From: an uncultured Verrucomicrobiales bacterium
Lineage (GTDB): Bacteria > Verrucomicrobiota > Verrucomicrobiia > Verrucomicrobiales > DEV007
DNA length: 64,000 nucleotides
Direction of reading: 5' to 3'
Assembly: GCA_943789025.1 (NCBI GenBank)
Contig: CALSSN010000016.1
Location: 171,976 to 235,975, forward strand
Within the stretch, counting starts at the first letter, position 1. Each line of letters opens with the position of its first letter. Positions 1 to 10,121 of the stretch are shown piece by piece. A program made the position numbers and the translations under genes. Under the pieces are notes generated by a model. The model had not been told where the DNA came from. It worked only from the letters and a program-made list of their open reading frames with translations, and did no database searches.

Positions 1-1
1 G

Positions 2-529
2 ATCCTCGATGTCCGCCACTTCCTCGAATCCGGGGCCACCGAACTCTCGAAATCGACCCTTCCCCCTGTTTTTGTTCCCGAGAACGCCAAGGTCCTTCAA
101 CTCTTCGAACGGCAACTCGCCGATCCTGAAGCTCTCGCTGTGGTCCTCGATGAATACGGCAATGTGGAGGGGATCATTACCCACACCGACGTCGTCGAAG
201 ATCTCTTTCAGGATGTCGCAAGATCATCTGATGATCAGCCAACCATTCACGCCATCGAAGACGGCCGCTTCTTAGCCTCAGGTTCCGCTAGAATCGACGA
301 ACTTGAGGAACTTACCGGCATTGAGATTCCAGACGACGGGCTCGACACCCTCAGCGGACTCCTCTTCAACGACGCGGGTCAGATTCCAGATCGCAACAGT
401 CATCATACCATCAGGGACCTCAGATTTACGGTAAAAAAGGCACGTCACAACCGCATCGAGGAAGTGCTGGTCGAAATTCTCCCCCTAAAAAAAATTCCTG
501 ATGAGCCTCGGGAAAGCCAAGACAAATGA
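2..529 (+). CDS. CNNM/CBS (CorC/HlyC-type) transporter, 3' part
   Basis: This is the C-terminal part of a CNNM/CBS-domain protein of the hemolysin C/CorC family, probably involved in divalent cation transport at the inner membrane. The reading frame is open from base 2, so the gene begins outside the window. Visible are the end of the CBS pair with the family signature LDEYGNVEGIIT (about residues 46-57 of the visible part) and then a CorC_HlyC domain covering most of the last 90 residues (from about FLASGSARI to the end). The membrane CNNM domain is missing only because of the window edge. Its stop overlaps the start of the next gene in ATGA, so the two are translationally coupled paralogues. 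Family assignment is solid; the ion transported is unknown. Confidence 0.9.
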   Translation: MLDVRHFLESGATELSKSTLPPVFVPENAKVLQLFERQLADPEALAVVLDEYGNVEGIITHTDVVEDLFQDVARSSDDQPTIHAIEDGRFLASGSARIDELEELTGIEIPDDGLDTLSGLLFNDAGQIPDRNSHHTIRDLRFTVKKARHNRIEEVLVEILPLKKIPDEPRESQDK

Positions 530-1521
530 TCCTGCTTGCTCTCCTCCCTCTATCTTTCTGCCTCTCGGCGATCGAATCAGCGCTGCTTTCCGTAAGTCGT
601 GTGCGTGTCAGATACCACGCCTCTTCCGCTGTCCGAACGGCCGACAAGCTCGCGATCTTGCTTTCCCGAAAGGAGCAGGTCGTTACTTCCGTAACCGTCC
701 TCAACCATCTCGTGAACCTTGCTGCCTTTGCGTTGATCATCCGCTTTCTTGTTCTCGAATTCGGGACCGTCGGGTATCTGGCTGCCTTCCTAGGTGCTTT
801 GCCTATTTATCTTATTGGCCTGGAAGTCGCGCCTAAAGCCATTGCCCAACGCACCCCTTTTCGTTTACTGATCACTCTGTTTCCTTTGGCAAACCTTGCC
901 AACATGCTCCTTGGCCCAGCAATCAACCTCGGCAGATTTTTCTCCCCGTGGCTCATCAAAGTCGATCAGTCAATCGCTTCATCCGAAGATCGCTTACGGC
1001 AGGAGTTCAAGACCATCACTCGCGAAATCACCAAATCGGGAGCTCTCGGCAAGGTCGAAAACCGCATGATTCAACGCCTTATCGAATCGCGAGACATCTC
1101 CGCCAGCGACGCCATGATTCCTCTTTCACAGGTGACGGCAGTTCCTCTCACCATGCCTGTCCGAACTCTCCTCAACCTTGCCTCTGAAACCAGGTATGAC
1201 CAGTTCCCTGTCATGGGACTGAGCGGTAGCTTCGTCGGTACCATCGATGTGTTCGACACACTGCTGAGCGTCGATCTTCATGGCAGGGTGGGCGATTACA
1301 TAAAAAAACTTCCCACCTTTCCAACCACGGCAGGCATCTCGGAAATTCTCTACCAACTCCGCCGCGGTGGCTGGGAAATTGCGGAAATTGCGGATGAAAA
1401 CGGAGACCCTCTCGGCATCACCAGCGCGGAAGATCTCCTCGCAATCATTCTCGGGGAACGAGAGCAGCGGGAATTTTCCGCCTACTCACCACCTTCGGAT
1501 CTTGGTTGCCAACCGGACTGA
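526..1521 (+). CDS. CNNM domain/CBS pair membrane protein
   Basis: This 331-residue protein is a second CNNM-family membrane protein, translationally coupled to the upstream paralogue through an ATGA overlap. The N-terminus has hydrophobic segments at about residues 1-22, 60-80 and 85-110. A CNNM-like motif GLEVAPKAIAQR follows at about residues 98-109. A CBS pair occupies about residues 185-312. Unlike the upstream gene it ends soon after the second CBS unit and lacks the CorC_HlyC domain. Two adjacent CNNM genes of unequal length suggest a hetero-oligomeric transporter, but that is inference. The gene converges on hisA. Confidence 0.87.
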   Translation: MILLALLPLSFCLSAIESALLSVSRVRVRYHASSAVRTADKLAILLSRKEQVVTSVTVLNHLVNLAAFALIIRFLVLEFGTVGYLAAFLGALPIYLIGLEVAPKAIAQRTPFRLLITLFPLANLANMLLGPAINLGRFFSPWLIKVDQSIASSEDRLRQEFKTITREITKSGALGKVENRMIQRLIESRDISASDAMIPLSQVTAVPLTMPVRTLLNLASETRYDQFPVMGLSGSFVGTIDVFDTLLSVDLHGRVGDYIKKLPTFPTTAGISEILYQLRRGGWEIAEIADENGDPLGITSAEDLLAIILGEREQREFSAYSPPSDLGCQPD

Positions 1522-1569
1522 AACAGAAATTTTCCCTCGGAGCCCACCCTCTTCAACCCCATCAAAGGA

Positions 1570-1608
1570 GGGGAATTCTTTTTCAAGTCATGACTTGGAG
1601 AAATCCCC
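1570..1608. terminator. Hairpin between convergent genes
   Basis: An inverted repeat lies between the 3' ends of the CNNM gene (+) and hisA (-). Its core is the perfect palindrome CAAGTCATGACTTG, and the arms continue outward to GGGG and CCCC with a few mismatches. There is no clean T-run on either side, so it may be a weak bidirectional terminator or a DNA-level palindrome. Confidence 0.4.
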
Positions 1609-1619
1609 GGTCCACTGCT

Positions 1620-2388
1620 TCAAGCACTGCGGTTAAAAGCGACGCAGTCCGCGTAGCGGGCACCGCTACCACCGAAAATGTCCAATGCGCTGCCAATGGT
1701 CAGATCTACCTTCCCGCGGCTCAGCTTGCTGACCTGGCCGAGATCTTCCATCGACCGAGCCCCCCCCCGCGTAGGTCACCGGGATGGGCGACGCCACCCC
1801 CAGCCACTCTACAAGACGTGCGTCGATCCCCTCACACTTCCCTTCCACATCGGCCGCATGAACAAGAAACTCAGCGCACGATCCTGCCAGGTCCTCCAGC
1901 ACTTCCGTGCTTAATTCCAGTTCAGTCCGCTTCCGCCACCGGTCCATGGCCACCACCCAAGCATCACCGTCACTCCGACAACTGAGATCAAGCACCAGCC
2001 TTTCCTTTCCCACCAGCCTGACCAATGCCTCAAGCCGGTCGCGCAGGAAACAGCCATCGCTATCAAACAGAAAAGAAGTAACGATTACAGCGCTGGCTCC
2101 CGCTTCGAGGTAAAGCAAAGCATTCTTTTCGGTAATTCCCCCTCCGACCTGAAGCCCGTCCGGATAGGCCGCCAGAGCCTCATACGCTGCGGCTTCGTTT
2201 CCCGCCCCCAGCATGATCATGTGCCCACCTTTTAAGGCATCATCTCGGAAAAGTCCGGCAAAATACCCGGCAGACCTGTCACTGACAAAGTTCTCTTCTA
2301 CCTTCTCACTTCCCGCACTGAAACTTCCCCCAACCACCTGCTTCACCTTGCCTTCATGCAGGTCGATGCATGGTCGAAACTTCGTCAT
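1620..2388 (-). CDS. hisA: Eukaryotic-type HisA isomerase (frameshifted)
   Basis: This encodes phosphoribosylformimino-5-aminoimidazole carboxamide ribotide isomerase, the fourth step of histidine synthesis, a cytosolic TIM-barrel enzyme. The protein resembles fungal HIS6 more than typical bacterial His[19 protein letters not shown] at the N-terminus, LQVGGGI in the middle and [19 protein letters not shown] further on. The uninterrupted frame ends early at about 1666 because of a run of nine C (1760-1768). Removing one base restores [18 protein letters not shown] and then [12 protein letters not shown] up to a TGA at 1620. That gives about 255 residues, the family length. The extra base is most likely a sequencing error. 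No other his genes are adjacent. Confidence 0.9.
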
Positions 2389-2437
2389 CGAAGAACGTAT
2401 CCCGCGCCGCCGCCTTCGTCCAGCAAGGCTTGCTTCT

Positions 2438-3394
2438 TCAGGAGCTAAAGCCTTTTCCAGTCACCAGGTCTTGCACCATCCTTTGCGCCTGCCCACCATA
2501 ACTACCTCTGAACAAATTATAGTGGTTGAGGACGTGGTAAAGATTGTAAAGATCCCGTCGACTGGCATAGCCAGGATCAAGCGCCCATACCTCCGCATAA
2601 CCTGCATAAAAACTTGCCCCGAAGCCGCCGAACATTTCCGTGAACGCCAGATCCGTTTCACGGTCACCGTAGTAACACGCAGGGTCATAGAGCACTGGCT
2701 CTCCCGTTTTCAGGAACCCAGAATTCCCACCCCACAGATCCCCGTGTAGCAGGGAGGCCTCGGGATGATGCTTCTCAAAAAATTTCCCTATTCCATCCAA
2801 AAGTTTTTCTGCCCCCGGGCATACCAGCCCGTTTTCCTCAGCACGTTGCAGCTGAAAACGCAGGCGTTGCTCGCGAAAAAAATCTACCCAACACTTTTGT
2901 TTTTCATTGCTCTGTGGAGTCGCGCCAATGGTGTTGTCGCGATCCCAGCCATAAAGGCCATCTCCAGCCAGGTGGCGATGCATACGGGCCACTTTTTTTC
3001 CCATCTCTCGTTCGTCACCCCGCCTGACGATATCAAGATATTCCAAGGCCAGATAGGCCCCGCCCTCCACTGCCCCGAACGCGAGCACCTTCGGAACCCG
3101 TACACTGCCGCCTTCGATACCTGCAAGTTCCTCCAAACCGGCCGCCTCTGCCTCAAATCCAAACAGAAAGCTCTCATCGTTCAGCTTCAAAAAGAGTTCG
3201 TTTCCATCCTTGAATTGAAGGTGAAAGCTCTGGTGGATGCAGCCGCCACCCACCGGATAGGCACCCACCACATACGGGCGCCAAGTAAGCTCTCCGGCTA
3301 TCGCATCGGAAGCGGAATTCCAGACACTCTTCTCTATAAAGTTCTCCTCTCCCTCGACGAGATGCCTTTCGCAAGCAGCCAAATCCTTTTCCAT
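2438..3394 (-). CDS. Fructosamine kinase family protein
   Basis: This 318-residue protein belongs to the fructosamine/ketosamine-3-kinase family (APH-like fold), which phosphorylates sugar adducts on amines and starts protein deglycation. The catalytic loop LLHGDLWGGN is clear at about residues 217-226, followed by YDPACYYGDRETDLAFTEMF, which carries the metal-binding Asp and conserved acidic cluster. The N-terminal about 30 residues are longer than in most family members, so the true start could be further downstream. It lies between hisA and the ftsB-like gene, on the same strand. Bacterial members are often uncharacterised; the physiological substrate cannot be read from the sequence. Confidence 0.87.
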   Translation of the reverse strand: MEKDLAACERHLVEGEENFIEKSVWNSASDAIAGELTWRPYVVGAYPVGGGCIHQSFHLQFKDGNELFLKLNDESFLFGFEAEAAGLEELAGIEGGSVRVPKVLAFGAVEGGAYLALEYLDIVRRGDEREMGKKVARMHRHLAGDGLYGWDRDNTIGATPQSNEKQKCWVDFFREQRLRFQLQRAEENGLVCPGAEKLLDGIGKFFEKHHPEASLLHGDLWGGNSGFLKTGEPVLYDPACYYGDRETDLAFTEMFGGFGASFYAGYAEVWALDPGYASRRDLYNLYHVLNHYNLFRGSYGGQAQRMVQDLVTGKGFSS

Positions 3395-3430
3395 CGACAG
3401 TTTTTCTCTCCTGCAAGGTCAGGCTAGGAA

Positions 3431-3817
3431 TCACCTCTCTCGGATCACGCGAATGACCTGCTCACCATCTTTCTGGAGATCAAGCCTATCGCGGGCGATA
3501 TTTTCCAGATAATTAAGATCGCTCCGCAGCCAAGCGAGTTCCTCCTGACGTTGATCCGCCATGACCCGGGTCAACTCATACTCCCTGGCCAACTCCACCA
3601 CTTCGCGCTGTAAAACCTCGCGCTGCTCAAGCTGGGGCTTAAAAAAAACAAGAGCACCTATCAATGCCACCACGACAATCAGAAACCCGGTCAGCCGGGA
3701 AAGACGTTGCCAAATATCATCGCTCAACTGATTGGCGTCCCACCGCACGGAACCCCCTGCTCCTCTTCGAACATCCGAAGACACATCAAAATCGCGCTGT
3801 GCTTTTTTCTTTGGCAA
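3431..3817 (-). CDS. FtsB/DivIC-type septum initiator
   Basis: This 128-residue protein has a cytoplasmic basic N-terminus, one membrane segment (about residues 44-60, LIVVVALIGALVFF) and a following coiled coil (about residues 63-110, rich in E, L and R). That is the architecture of FtsB/DivIC cell-division proteins, which act in the divisome with FtsL and FtsQ. The gene lies directly downstream of eno on the same strand, an order also conserved in many Proteobacteria (eno-ftsB), which supports the call. Sequence alone is low-complexity, so the assignment rests on topology and neighbourhood. Confidence 0.78.
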   Translation of the reverse strand: MPKKKAQRDFDVSSDVRRGAGGSVRWDANQLSDDIWQRLSRLTGFLIVVVALIGALVFFKPQLEQREVLQREVVELAREYELTRVMADQRQEELAWLRSDLNYLENIARDRLDLQKDGEQVIRVIRER

Positions 3818-3860
3818 GGTGTGTGTGTGTTTGACAGTCCAGTCTGTCGTTCAGGAAGGC

Positions 3861-5253
<1,393 letters not shown>

Positions 5254-7113
5254 TTAGGCGTTGTAAGATCCGATCGCAACGACTTTCACAGACCGGCTGA
5301 CACCTGCCTCTTCGGTGGGAATTTCGACCACATCGCCAATTTTGCTCCTGAGCAGGGCATCTCCTGTCTCAGTGAGGTAGGCAATGATACCCTTGTCTAC
5401 GTCAGAATCCCAGGCTCCGAGAATGGTGAATGAATGGCTTTCACCCGAAACCTCATCGCAGATATCGACCACCGTTCCAATATTGACTTGGCTGGTGTCG
5501 GCTCCTTGAAAATCTGTTCCACGGGCACTTTTCAGCTCCGACTCGAGTTCATCACGTTGGCGGAAAAGAATCTTCTGCTGGTCTTTCGCAGCGTGGTACT
5601 CGAAATTCTCGCGCAGATCGCCAAGTTCTCGCGCCGCATTGATTTCTCGTTTATTCTTGGGGATTTTCCGGTTGATCAATTCGTCGAGAGTTTTCTGACG
5701 TGCCTGGAGACTCTCCCAAGAAACAATCAGAGTGGAAGGTTCTTCTGCCGCTTCTGCTTCCCTGCCCCAGGAATCGCCACTGACGAGCGACTCCATTTCG
5801 GGGTGAAGTTTCACAATACGTGCCAGAATCGATCGCTTCGAGAGCTCCTCAAAAACCGGTGTCATCATCAGACGCCGAGTCAGAGTTTTTACATAGCCTG
5901 TCTCGGCATCGCGCACAAGATCAGGAATAATGTCCGCATCGTTTACAAGAAGGTCTCGCAGGCGGTTGTTGGTCGGGCTCTCGTCATCGTAGTGCTCTTT
6001 TTCCAACGAGTTGATCAACGCGTTTCCCAGTTCCGGTCCAAACACTTCCGCAGCCAGGTTGTTCCGCTCGCGACACGCCCAGGCGAGAAGATCCTGCGAA
6101 AGGTTTCTCTGCTGAAGACCATGCCTGATATAGCCAATAATTCTCGCTTCTTCGCCCTCGGCAATCAGAATTTTAGTGACCTCCACAATCCCCCGCTGTC
6201 CGGCGCTTTGCAGGAGCTCAAGCATGGCATCGACCCAGCCATCCTCTCCAAAGGCATTTTTGAAAGCTGCGTAAACAGCGCGCTGAGAACCTACCTGGAG
6301 TTTAGGGAGCACCGCAGCGAGCTTTTTCCGCCCCTCCTGAATCGTTGCCTCGATGGTAGGTTGTCCCTCACGGGACAGGGCGGGGACCGCTGCCTGAAGC
6401 TCATCTCGAGCCGTCAAAAGCTCAAGCGCGTGGGCGAGCTGAAGCCTGCTTCCTCGGGTGATTCCCTCATTCACCTCATTGATCAGCTCATCGAGCTCGA
6501 CATCGGGTGCCTCGAAAGATGAGACTTCCTTGGTGATGACCGCAAGAGCCTTGGCCTTGCTCTTGAGGTCGCGTACGGCCCCGAAGTCTGAAATAAGCGC
6601 CTCTGCCTGCGAGAGGCCGCCTGAGCGAAGCTCCAAGGGCTCGCTTCTCTTGGTGGGAACGACAAAGGATTTGTCAGCTCGCAACTTCTTCTTAGCGGCT
6701 TCCCACCACGCCTTGTATGAGGCCACGGGAACAAAGGCTTCTTTCACGAATTCGTCGAAAGTATCAAGATACATCCTCCCGCCATTGCTCTCGAGGACTG
6801 AGCGCACAAACTCTACCGGCTTCTCCTTCGCCATGGCGCGGGTCCCTTCCGGGTCGGTCACCAACTTGACGCAAATGTGGCCCGCTTCGACAGCAGTCAG
6901 CGACTTGGCGGCGAACTCAAGCTTCATTGGGTGCCCAGGCTTATCACGAAAGTTGATCAACACCCGCTCATCAGCAAGCTCCCAAGCTGCGATTTCTCCG
7001 CCGCCCCAGCTTTTATGAACGACGTAAGTTCCCGGCTCAAGAGCCGAAATTTTTTGACCAAGGCTACTGGGAATTCTACCCGCCGCTACTAATTTCTCCA
7101 TTTCAACGTGCAT
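5254..7113 (-). CDS. greA: GreA/GreB family factor with long N-terminal region
   Basis: The last about 155 residues are a complete transcript-cleavage factor. There is a coiled-coil GreA_N part (from LQARQKTLDELINRKIP, including ARELGDLRENFEYHAAKD with the acidic tip) and a GreA_C FKBP-like part (NIGTVVDI, LRSKIGDVVEIP). Gre factors bind the RNA polymerase secondary channel and rescue backtracked complexes. Usual GreA proteins are about 160 residues; this one is 619. The extra about 460 residues start with a small beta-rich section, GTYVVHKSWGGGEIAAWEL (about 28-46), that looks like a CarD/Tudor-type module. A long helical region follows. Long GreA forms occur in Verrucomicrobia as far as I recall; the role of the added part is unknown. 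It lies upstream of eno. Confidence 0.88.
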   Translation of the reverse strand: MHVEMEKLVAAGRIPSSLGQKISALEPGTYVVHKSWGGGEIAAWELADERVLINFRDKPGHPMKLEFAAKSLTAVEAGHICVKLVTDPEGTRAMAKEKPVEFVRSVLESNGGRMYLDTFDEFVKEAFVPVASYKAWWEAAKKKLRADKSFVVPTKRSEPLELRSGGLSQAEALISDFGAVRDLKSKAKALAVITKEVSSFEAPDVELDELINEVNEGITRGSRLQLAHALELLTARDELQAAVPALSREGQPTIEATIQEGRKKLAAVLPKLQVGSQRAVYAAFKNAFGEDGWVDAMLELLQSAGQRGIVEVTKILIAEGEEARIIGYIRHGLQQRNLSQDLLAWACRERNNLAAEVFGPELGNALINSLEKEHYDDESPTNNRLRDLLVNDADIIPDLVRDAETGYVKTLTRRLMMTPVFEELSKRSILARIVKLHPEMESLVSGDSWGREAEAAEEPSTLIVSWESLQARQKTLDELINRKIPKNKREINAARELGDLRENFEYHAAKDQQKILFRQRDELESELKSARGTDFQGADTSQVNIGTVVDICDEVSGESHSFTILGAWDSDVDKGIIAYLTETGDALLRSKIGDVVEIPTEEAGVSRSVKVVAIGSYNA

Positions 7114-7288
7114 CCTTTATCAAAGAGGTGGTCTCTACCGATAGCAACGGGAAATACTGCTCATTTTACTCCCTATTCTATTTTGCTCTTCAACCGCTGC
7201 TCTTTTTCATCTCACAGGTGCGTAAAAAGCCGTGCAGATTTTTTCTTTTTACCATTGCCAAGATGCTTTGCTTACCTGTATGTTCTTC

Positions 7289-7723
7289 ATGATGAAAAGA
7301 TTTCTCCTCTGCATGATTACCGTAGTGGTCGCCGCATCCGGTTCGCTGGCCTTGGCTGATATCCAGGCACCTCCCGGAGCACGTTATGGAGCGATGCGCA
7401 AACTCGGCCGTGGACTCTCCAATGTTTTTTATGGAGCCGCTGAAATCCCCTACTCCTGGAACAAGGCTCGTAAAACGGAGGGTCAGGTTGCAGCTGCAAG
7501 TTACGGAATCCTTTACGGCGTCGAGCGCACAGTCGTCCGGTTAGGCTATGGGATCTATGAGGTGGTAACTTTCCCGTTCCCCACATACAAAAAAGGATTT
7601 AAACCCCCGGCAGTCAATCAGTTCAAGCAGGCAGATCTCGGCTACTCTGAATTCCCTCCTGCTCTCGGCTTCTCCTCAGAGACCGATTTCGTGATTCCCG
7701 GAAATCCAGAGGTCATTTATTAG
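7289..7723 (+). CDS. Putative exosortase-associated protein, TIGR04073 type
   Basis: This is a small exported protein of about 144 residues. An N-terminal signal peptide (MKRFLLCMITVVVAASGSLALA) is followed by RYGAMRKLGRGLSNVFYGAAE, the pattern I associate with TIGR04073 proteins, which co-occur with exosortase/PEP-CTERM sorting in Verrucomicrobia and relatives. The rest has conserved glycine and tyrosine residues (YGILYGVERTVVRLGYGIYE) and a C-terminal TDFVIPGNPEVIY. The ATG at 7289 or 7292 starts right at the signal peptide; the longer in-frame ORF from 7232 adds residues that do not fit. It is divergent from greA. Function is not established. Confidence 0.75.
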   Translation: MMKRFLLCMITVVVAASGSLALADIQAPPGARYGAMRKLGRGLSNVFYGAAEIPYSWNKARKTEGQVAAASYGILYGVERTVVRLGYGIYEVVTFPFPTYKKGFKPPAVNQFKQADLGYSEFPPALGFSSETDFVIPGNPEVIY

Positions 7724-7746
7724 GGCTTGCCCTGTTGCTGCTTTTC

Positions 7747-7780
7747 AAAAAATCGGTCGTTGATCAGCGGGCCGTTTTTT
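7747..7780 (+). terminator. Rho-independent terminator after TIGR04073 gene
   Basis: A hairpin with an A-rich left arm, a CGG/CCG core (one bulged T) and a run of six T lies 24 bases after the stop of the upstream gene. The symmetrical A and T flanks could let it work in both directions. Confidence 0.6.
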
Positions 7781-7997
7781 AGAGCAGAAAAAACCCGCTG
7801 CTTTGAAAATGGCCGCTGGAAAACGTTCTGGACGCTAATATCGGCCGGAAAGCGGGATGGGAGTCGTCTGCCAGATTACCTCCCGAGCCGTGCTGGAACC
7901 AACCCTTGTGAAATTCACGCTTTGCTCTCTTCGTGGTCGAGGATGCATCCAGTCCGCGCTTGACTCGACCTCCACCTTCTATAAATAGCCACCCGCT

Positions 7998-9158
7998 ATG
8001 CCTAAACCCACAGAGAAACCAAAATTCAACCGCAGAAACCCCTGCATTGCCACGCTCAAAGAGACCTGGGAGCTGACGAAGGGATGCCAAGCCAAAGACA
8101 CCCGTCACTTCACTGTCGATCTTGCTGCTACCGGCCTCGACTACCTTCCAGGCGATTCTCTCGCCGTCCTCCCTCAGAACTGCCCGGCGACAGCCGAGAC
8201 CCTTCTCACCCAGCTTGGGCTTTCCGGCGACGAACCAGTTACGCCGGCAGGGGCAGATCAGACGAAACCCATTCGTCAGGCCTTCCTCGAAGACTGCGTC
8301 ATCACCATCCCTGACAAAAAAGTGATGAGAGCGATTGCAGAAAAGGCAGGCAACGAGGGCGCTCAGCTCGCCGCTCTTCTCCAGCCAGAGGAGAAGGCGA
8401 AGCTCGCTGACTACCTCTGGGGGCGGGAGATCATTGATCTCCTCGCCGAGCACCCGTCTGCCAGCTTCGAAGCGCAGGAGTTCGTCGGGCTTCTGAAAAA
8501 GCTTAATGTCCGCCTCTACTCGATCTCTTCAAGCCTTGAGGCCTGCTCTGAAGAGGTGCACCTCACGGTAGCGACTGTGGAATACGAAAGTCACGGACGA
8601 AAACGTAAAGGCGTCTGCTCCACCTGGCTGGCCCAGAGAATCGATGAGGACACCAAAATCCCCTGCTTCATCTCTCCAGGCAAAGGCTTCCGTCTTCCCG
8701 ATCCTGAGGACGAGACACCAATTATCATGGTAGGCCCGGGGACTGGCATTGCCCCGTTTCGAGCTTTTCTTCAGCACCGAAAAGCAACTCATGCCAAGGG
8801 CAAGGCGTGGCTTTTCTTCGGGGAGATCAATGCGGCGACCACCTTCTTTTATCGCGATGAATTCGAATCCTACCTCGCCGACGGCACGCTTGATCGTATG
8901 GACACAGCTTTCTCCCGCGACCAGGCCGACAAAATCTACGTCCAACACCGGATCCTGGAGGCTGGCGCTGAGTTTTACAAATGGCTTGAAAATGGCGCAA
9001 TTGTCTACGTCTGCGGCGATGCCAACCGCATGGCGGGAGACGTTGATCAAGCTATCCACCAGCTTCTCAGCGAGCACGGTGGGATGTCTGAGGAGGCGGC
9101 GGCAGAGTATGTCGAGCAAATGAAAGCTGAAAAACGCTACCGACGGGATGTCTACTGA
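7998..9158 (+). CDS. CysJ-like reductase lacking the flavodoxin domain
   Basis: This 386-residue protein has the FAD-binding and NADPH-binding modules of the sulfite reductase flavoprotein/P450 reductase family but no FMN (flavodoxin) domain. Visible are LDYLPGDSLAVLPQN (FAD domain), the FAD motif RLYSISSSLEA, GVCSTWLA, the NADPH pyrophosphate motif MVGPGTGIAPFRAFLQ, FYVCGD-type IVYVCGDANRMAGDV and the C-terminal RRDVY. It is closely related to residues 245-631 of the full-length CysJ gene at 18.0-19.9 kb, which suggests duplication and domain loss or use of a separate flavodoxin. It should move electrons from NADPH to FAD and on to an unknown partner. No sulfite reductase hemoprotein gene is next to it. 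Confidence 0.85.
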   Translation: MPKPTEKPKFNRRNPCIATLKETWELTKGCQAKDTRHFTVDLAATGLDYLPGDSLAVLPQNCPATAETLLTQLGLSGDEPVTPAGADQTKPIRQAFLEDCVITIPDKKVMRAIAEKAGNEGAQLAALLQPEEKAKLADYLWGREIIDLLAEHPSASFEAQEFVGLLKKLNVRLYSISSSLEACSEEVHLTVATVEYESHGRKRKGVCSTWLAQRIDEDTKIPCFISPGKGFRLPDPEDETPIIMVGPGTGIAPFRAFLQHRKATHAKGKAWLFFGEINAATTFFYRDEFESYLADGTLDRMDTAFSRDQADKIYVQHRILEAGAEFYKWLENGAIVYVCGDANRMAGDVDQAIHQLLSEHGGMSEEAAAEYVEQMKAEKRYRRDVY

Positions 9159-9298
9159 CGGCCCCGGGGGATGACAGAAAAGTCTTATTCTTCTCAAACA
9201 ACACATCCAGCGTTACCCCCGCCAGGGAAGCGACTGGAAAAGGTTCTTTTTTTTCAGCACCGACGATGCTGAATGGTTTTACGCCATTACGGGGCTGC

Positions 9299-10057
9299 TT
9301 AGACGGCACTTGGAATCTCAATTTCCATGCCATCCTCGGCAAGGTCCGTGCTCGGAAAAAGAGCTCTTGCTGACTCCAGTCCTACCGGATCATCTCCTTC
9401 CTCAAGAGTATCAAAATGCGTCATAATCAGGCGCCCGACCTCGGCTCTCGCCGCCAGCTGCGCCACCTGTGAGGTGCAACTGTGACCACTTTTTGCGGCT
9501 AATTCCTCACTACCATCCCGGAAGTTGCATTCGTGGACGAGCACGTCTACACCCCGAATTGCCTCGAGATAACTCGGTTGTTCTCGAACACAGGTATCTG
9601 CCACGTAGGCAAAGGAGGCGCCTCCCTGATCAATGCGATACCCAACCGTTCCTCCCGGGTGGTCGTCCAATGGAAAATGAGTCAGCTTCCCTCCACCCAT
9701 TATCTCCAAAGGGCCCTCTTCCAAAGCAATCCAATCCGCCGCAATAGGAACTGGAAAGATCAAGTCGGAGAAAAGGTGCTTCTCCACAGCCAGGAGCTTC
9801 TCCGCTTCCCCACGTATCACGATGTGCTCGACATCACTTTTGCGCAGAATATTCAGGAGATAGGTCAACCCGACGACATGATCAAGATGCGCATGGCTCA
9901 AGCAGATCTCCAGGCTGGTGGTCTGGATGTGCTTGCGGATGCGGAAAAACCCAGTCCCAGCATCGAGGACCAACCCGTGAGCAGGAAACAGAATACACGA
10001 AGTATGTCTTCGCTCGTTGGGATGGTAGCCAACGCTACCTAGAACAACAGCCTTCAT
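9299..10057 (-). CDS. RNase Z-like MBL-fold hydrolase
   Basis: This 252-residue metallo-beta-lactamase-fold protein has the zinc-binding SHAHLDHVVG motif (about residues 54-63), a later VLVHECNF with the bridging acidic position region, and C-terminal RLIMTHFD with the last metal-ligand His. The compact size and the N-terminal LGSVGYHP, TSCIL resemble RNase Z-like or phosphodiesterase-type members rather than lactonases or lactamases. A tRNA 3'-processing role is possible but not shown. It converges on the CysJ-like gene at 7998. Confidence 0.75.
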   Translation of the reverse strand: MKAVVLGSVGYHPNERRHTSCILFPAHGLVLDAGTGFFRIRKHIQTTSLEICLSHAHLDHVVGLTYLLNILRKSDVEHIVIRGEAEKLLAVEKHLFSDLIFPVPIAADWIALEEGPLEIMGGGKLTHFPLDDHPGGTVGYRIDQGGASFAYVADTCVREQPSYLEAIRGVDVLVHECNFRDGSEELAAKSGHSCTSQVAQLAARAEVGRLIMTHFDTLEEGDDPVGLESARALFPSTDLAEDGMEIEIPSAV

Positions 10058-10121
10058 CGGTTTTCTGGCGACCCGTGCTTTGCTATCTCCAAAGAGATTT
10101 TCTTCCCTAATAAAAGAGAAA

